A DNA stretch of 64,000 nt, from assembly GCA_029224185.1 (NCBI GenBank), contig CM055192.1:19618739-19682738 (forward strand), given 5' to 3'. Shown here piece after piece: positions 61,606 to 64,000 of the stretch. The stretch comes from Karalla daura (taxonomy: Eukaryota; Chordata; Actinopteri; Chaetodontiformes; Leiognathidae). Positions within the stretch are counted from its first letter, which is position 1; each line of letters begins with the position of its first letter. The translations under genes were made by a program, and so were the position numbers. The notes beneath the pieces were generated by a model, which ran no database searches, was not told where the DNA came from, and saw nothing but the letters and a program-made list of their open reading frames with translations.

Positions 61606-64000
61606 GAGAGATGTCACTGTTCTGGTTGTGTTTGGTTCCTCATTGCATCATTGCAGAGCTACAGATGAGAAGAGCTTGCCCTTTTTGGTTGAATATCAAG
61701 CGCGTCTCCACATTCGTTGTGGGCATTGTGGTAGTCAAGGTGAGAGAGATCACCATGGTTTCTACCAGGAGCCGGGTGGCCTGTTGGGTGAGCTACAGCC
61801 TCGGTTTTCTAATACTAGTGCCAGGTGGCACAACCAGGAGACAGAGGCAACCTAGTCTGAGAATGTAAGCTGGTAATAATGCCAATGGTGGCGAACAGAC
61901 AAGGGAGACCCATCCATCAGCGTCTATTCAGCTGCTCTGAATGATTGTCACCACGGACACGATCAACAGGACAATGAGATGCCACAGGCAAATGAGCAGG
62001 CAGCCTGGACAAACACTACGTGATCGCACGTGATAACACTTACAGCACCTGGGATAGGCTGCGAACCTTCAGCAGACACTCGTGGATGAAGAGAGCGCTC
62101 CACGTGGTGACCCATGTTCTTAAAAGGGAGCAAAACTGTCCCATTTGGACACCCACGTGGTTCAGCCCTGGTCCAATTTGCAAGATACCGTCATGACCAA
62201 CTTCTGAGGCTCCTCTGACTTCTGAAACATCGATGCATGAATGTAACATGTGGCAGGTCAGTCTGGGGTAAGTAAACCATCACTGAGCAGCAGTTAAATC
62301 AAAACGATGCACTTTTGATAAACATACATCTTGGGACTAAAAAGAAAGAAACCAGGCGAGGAAGAGAGCACCATCTCCTTTGCTGCATTTCTTGCCTCGA
62401 CTCTCTCCTTTCCTCCTGTTGTCTTATCATCCAAGTAAAGGCCAAAAATATACTTTAAAAACAGAAACTAGAGCATCTTGATAAAACTTCACAATGATAG
62501 CACCTAAAAATATCTTCTTACACTTTGGCAGTCCTCCCTGTCACGATTGATTGCTGTCCAATAATTAACAGTGCACAGTCAATGAGTTCAATTAGTCCTG
62601 GTTTGCATCCAAGCTGTGTCGATATCCTTGCAGGTGAATTTCATGTTACTGAATTGGTCACAGGGTCACAGGAGTACCTGGATGATGACGACAGAGCTTA
62701 GCTCTGCTTATCACTTTCCGCAGATGTATTCGGTACCAGACGTGAACTCTGGGCCATTTGTAAGGATCAGTTCTTGTTTCTCATCTCCTGCTGCTGATCA
62801 TGAGCTACAGGCCTGTTTACGGTCATGTGTTTACAGGCTGTGGTAGCACATGGGCTGAGCTCTCATTAGTAATGCAGTTAGGGAACACGTAATACAATCT
62901 GGATTCACTGCACATGGCGTTTTGAGTTCAGCCTTCAGGAAACACAGTAAATTATCTGTTGATAGTAACCTTGGAATTAGAGGGGTGGACAAGGTCGCAT
63001 ATTAAATGCATGACTGGATTTGAGAGGTGAAAGAGCAACGATCTTTATTAATTATGTATCTTCATACAAACTCTTTAAGAGCAGCATTTCTAGAACTCAC
63101 AATTTAAAACAGATGTACTGATTAACCACCATATATTGCATTTGTCTATATTAAGTGACAAATTATCGGGCTGTGGAAAGATTTGGGTGATTAGGGTAAG
63201 TATGTCTTAAATCAGCTTCCCCTGTAAACACAATGATGAGCCTGTGTACCTCCCTCACTCCTCCCCTAATTGCAAAACGCATTATCCAGCTTAATGCTTT
63301 ACATTGGATGCAAATGAATGTGCGTGTCCTGGAAGCGCTTGCGGATATTTGGACCTGTCTGAGATAAAACGCAATCAAATCAAAGTCAGAAGATGTAAAC
63401 GCAGAATGAATGCACTGAGTGGGGAAAGTATGACGTATGGTGCGCTCATCCAAAGCAGAGGCAGTTGCAGAGGCACAGATTTGAGCGCAGAGCCACTGTG
63501 TGGTGAAGAGGGGCACTGCAGATTGTGTAAGTGGAACCAAAGAGCAGTGGAAAGACGCACTGTACATCCAGAGAGCAGGCGGAAACCTAATGCACTGTAG
63601 ACCTAATGACACAGATGGCAGTATAGCCCCAGGTTCTGTCTCTTTTGAGTTTGCACTGAAGTAGCGGCACCCTTTAACATGACGCTGAACCTGCTCAGCT
63701 CTCAGGCACATCCCAAAATCTGGAGGAGGCGGTGGGAGGGAGACACGGACAGGAAAATGCGACAAATTCAATCGTAGAAACTCGAATCTAAAGCAGCAAT
63801 AAGTTTAACTCCTCTACGAGGATCTGTAGGATTTTAGACAAGATTCAGACATTACAGACAGGCTGGGACTGCTTCCTGAATGTCTGCGCCACAGATCTGT
63901 TCGTCATACAGTTAGCTGTTTAAAAATCGCTTAATATTTCTCATCTCGGAGTGATTATAATGAGACTACGGGCTTAATGACTGCCCTGCACTGAGGGGAT

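Larger units (their letters stand above)
59541..64000. other. Intergenic region upstream of kcnt1
   Basis: Mostly degenerate copies of families A and C, a (TTA)n microsatellite and AT-rich sequence. The longest open frame (63163-63771, - strand) has no protein-like composition or splice context and I do not call it. Two CACGTG E-box-like sites at about 62099 and 62154 stand alone. Confidence 0.55.

Noticed and set aside
63163..63771. 202-codon - strand open frame near the right end
   Set aside because: About the longest frame expected by chance in this much six-frame sequence. Cys/Ser/His-rich composition, no recognised motif, no promoter or splice support.

Overview
The window is vertebrate nuclear DNA, almost certainly from a ray-finned (teleost) fish. 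It has split genes with GT-AG introns, long tetranucleotide and CA/GT microsatellites, and many degenerate copies of short dispersed repeats typical of teleost genomes. The species cannot be told from the sequence.

Layout, left to right. (1) 0.25-5.5 kb, + strand: a six-exon gene for a 780-residue type I membrane protein. It has a signal peptide, LRRNT, five leucine-rich repeats, LRRCT, a collagen-like Gly-X-Pro stalk, one transmembrane helix and a cytoplasmic tail of about 360 residues. All five introns are phase 1 and the joined reading frame closes exactly. I cannot name this gene. (2) 6.45-6.67 kb, - strand: a weak candidate terminal exon. (3) 7.36-10.47 kb, + strand: an intronless 980-codon coiled-coil gene behind a TATA-like box. 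It carries an in-frame, nearly identical 459-bp tandem duplication and nine 14-residue heptad-type repeats. Its stop codon is followed at once by a ~430-bp TATC/TC microsatellite. (4) 12.06-59.13 kb, - strand: a complete sodium-activated potassium channel gene, kcnt1 (Slack, KNa1.1). I resolved 30 coding exons with compatible splice phases. They total 3,591 nt and encode 1,196 residues plus a stop, ending in a class I PDZ ligand. The promoter side is a CpG-rich block at about 58.7-59.5 kb. (5) 59.5-64 kb: intergenic DNA made of repeats, with no gene I can support.

The coiled-coil gene and kcnt1 converge, and candidate poly(A) signals for the two strands lie only about 40 bp apart near 12.05 kb. 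The three main genes show no shared pathway. The second-look points are: a phase-compatible alternative first exon of kcnt1 at 52.9 kb, a GC-AG intron, a substituted histidine in the proposed sodium motif, a symmetric cassette exon near the C terminus, a CA repeat against a splice donor, two adjacent intronic hairpins, the LRR/collagen-stalk receptor, and the recently duplicated coiled-coil gene. No bacterial-type system, CRISPR array, tRNA, rRNA or intact autonomous transposon was found.
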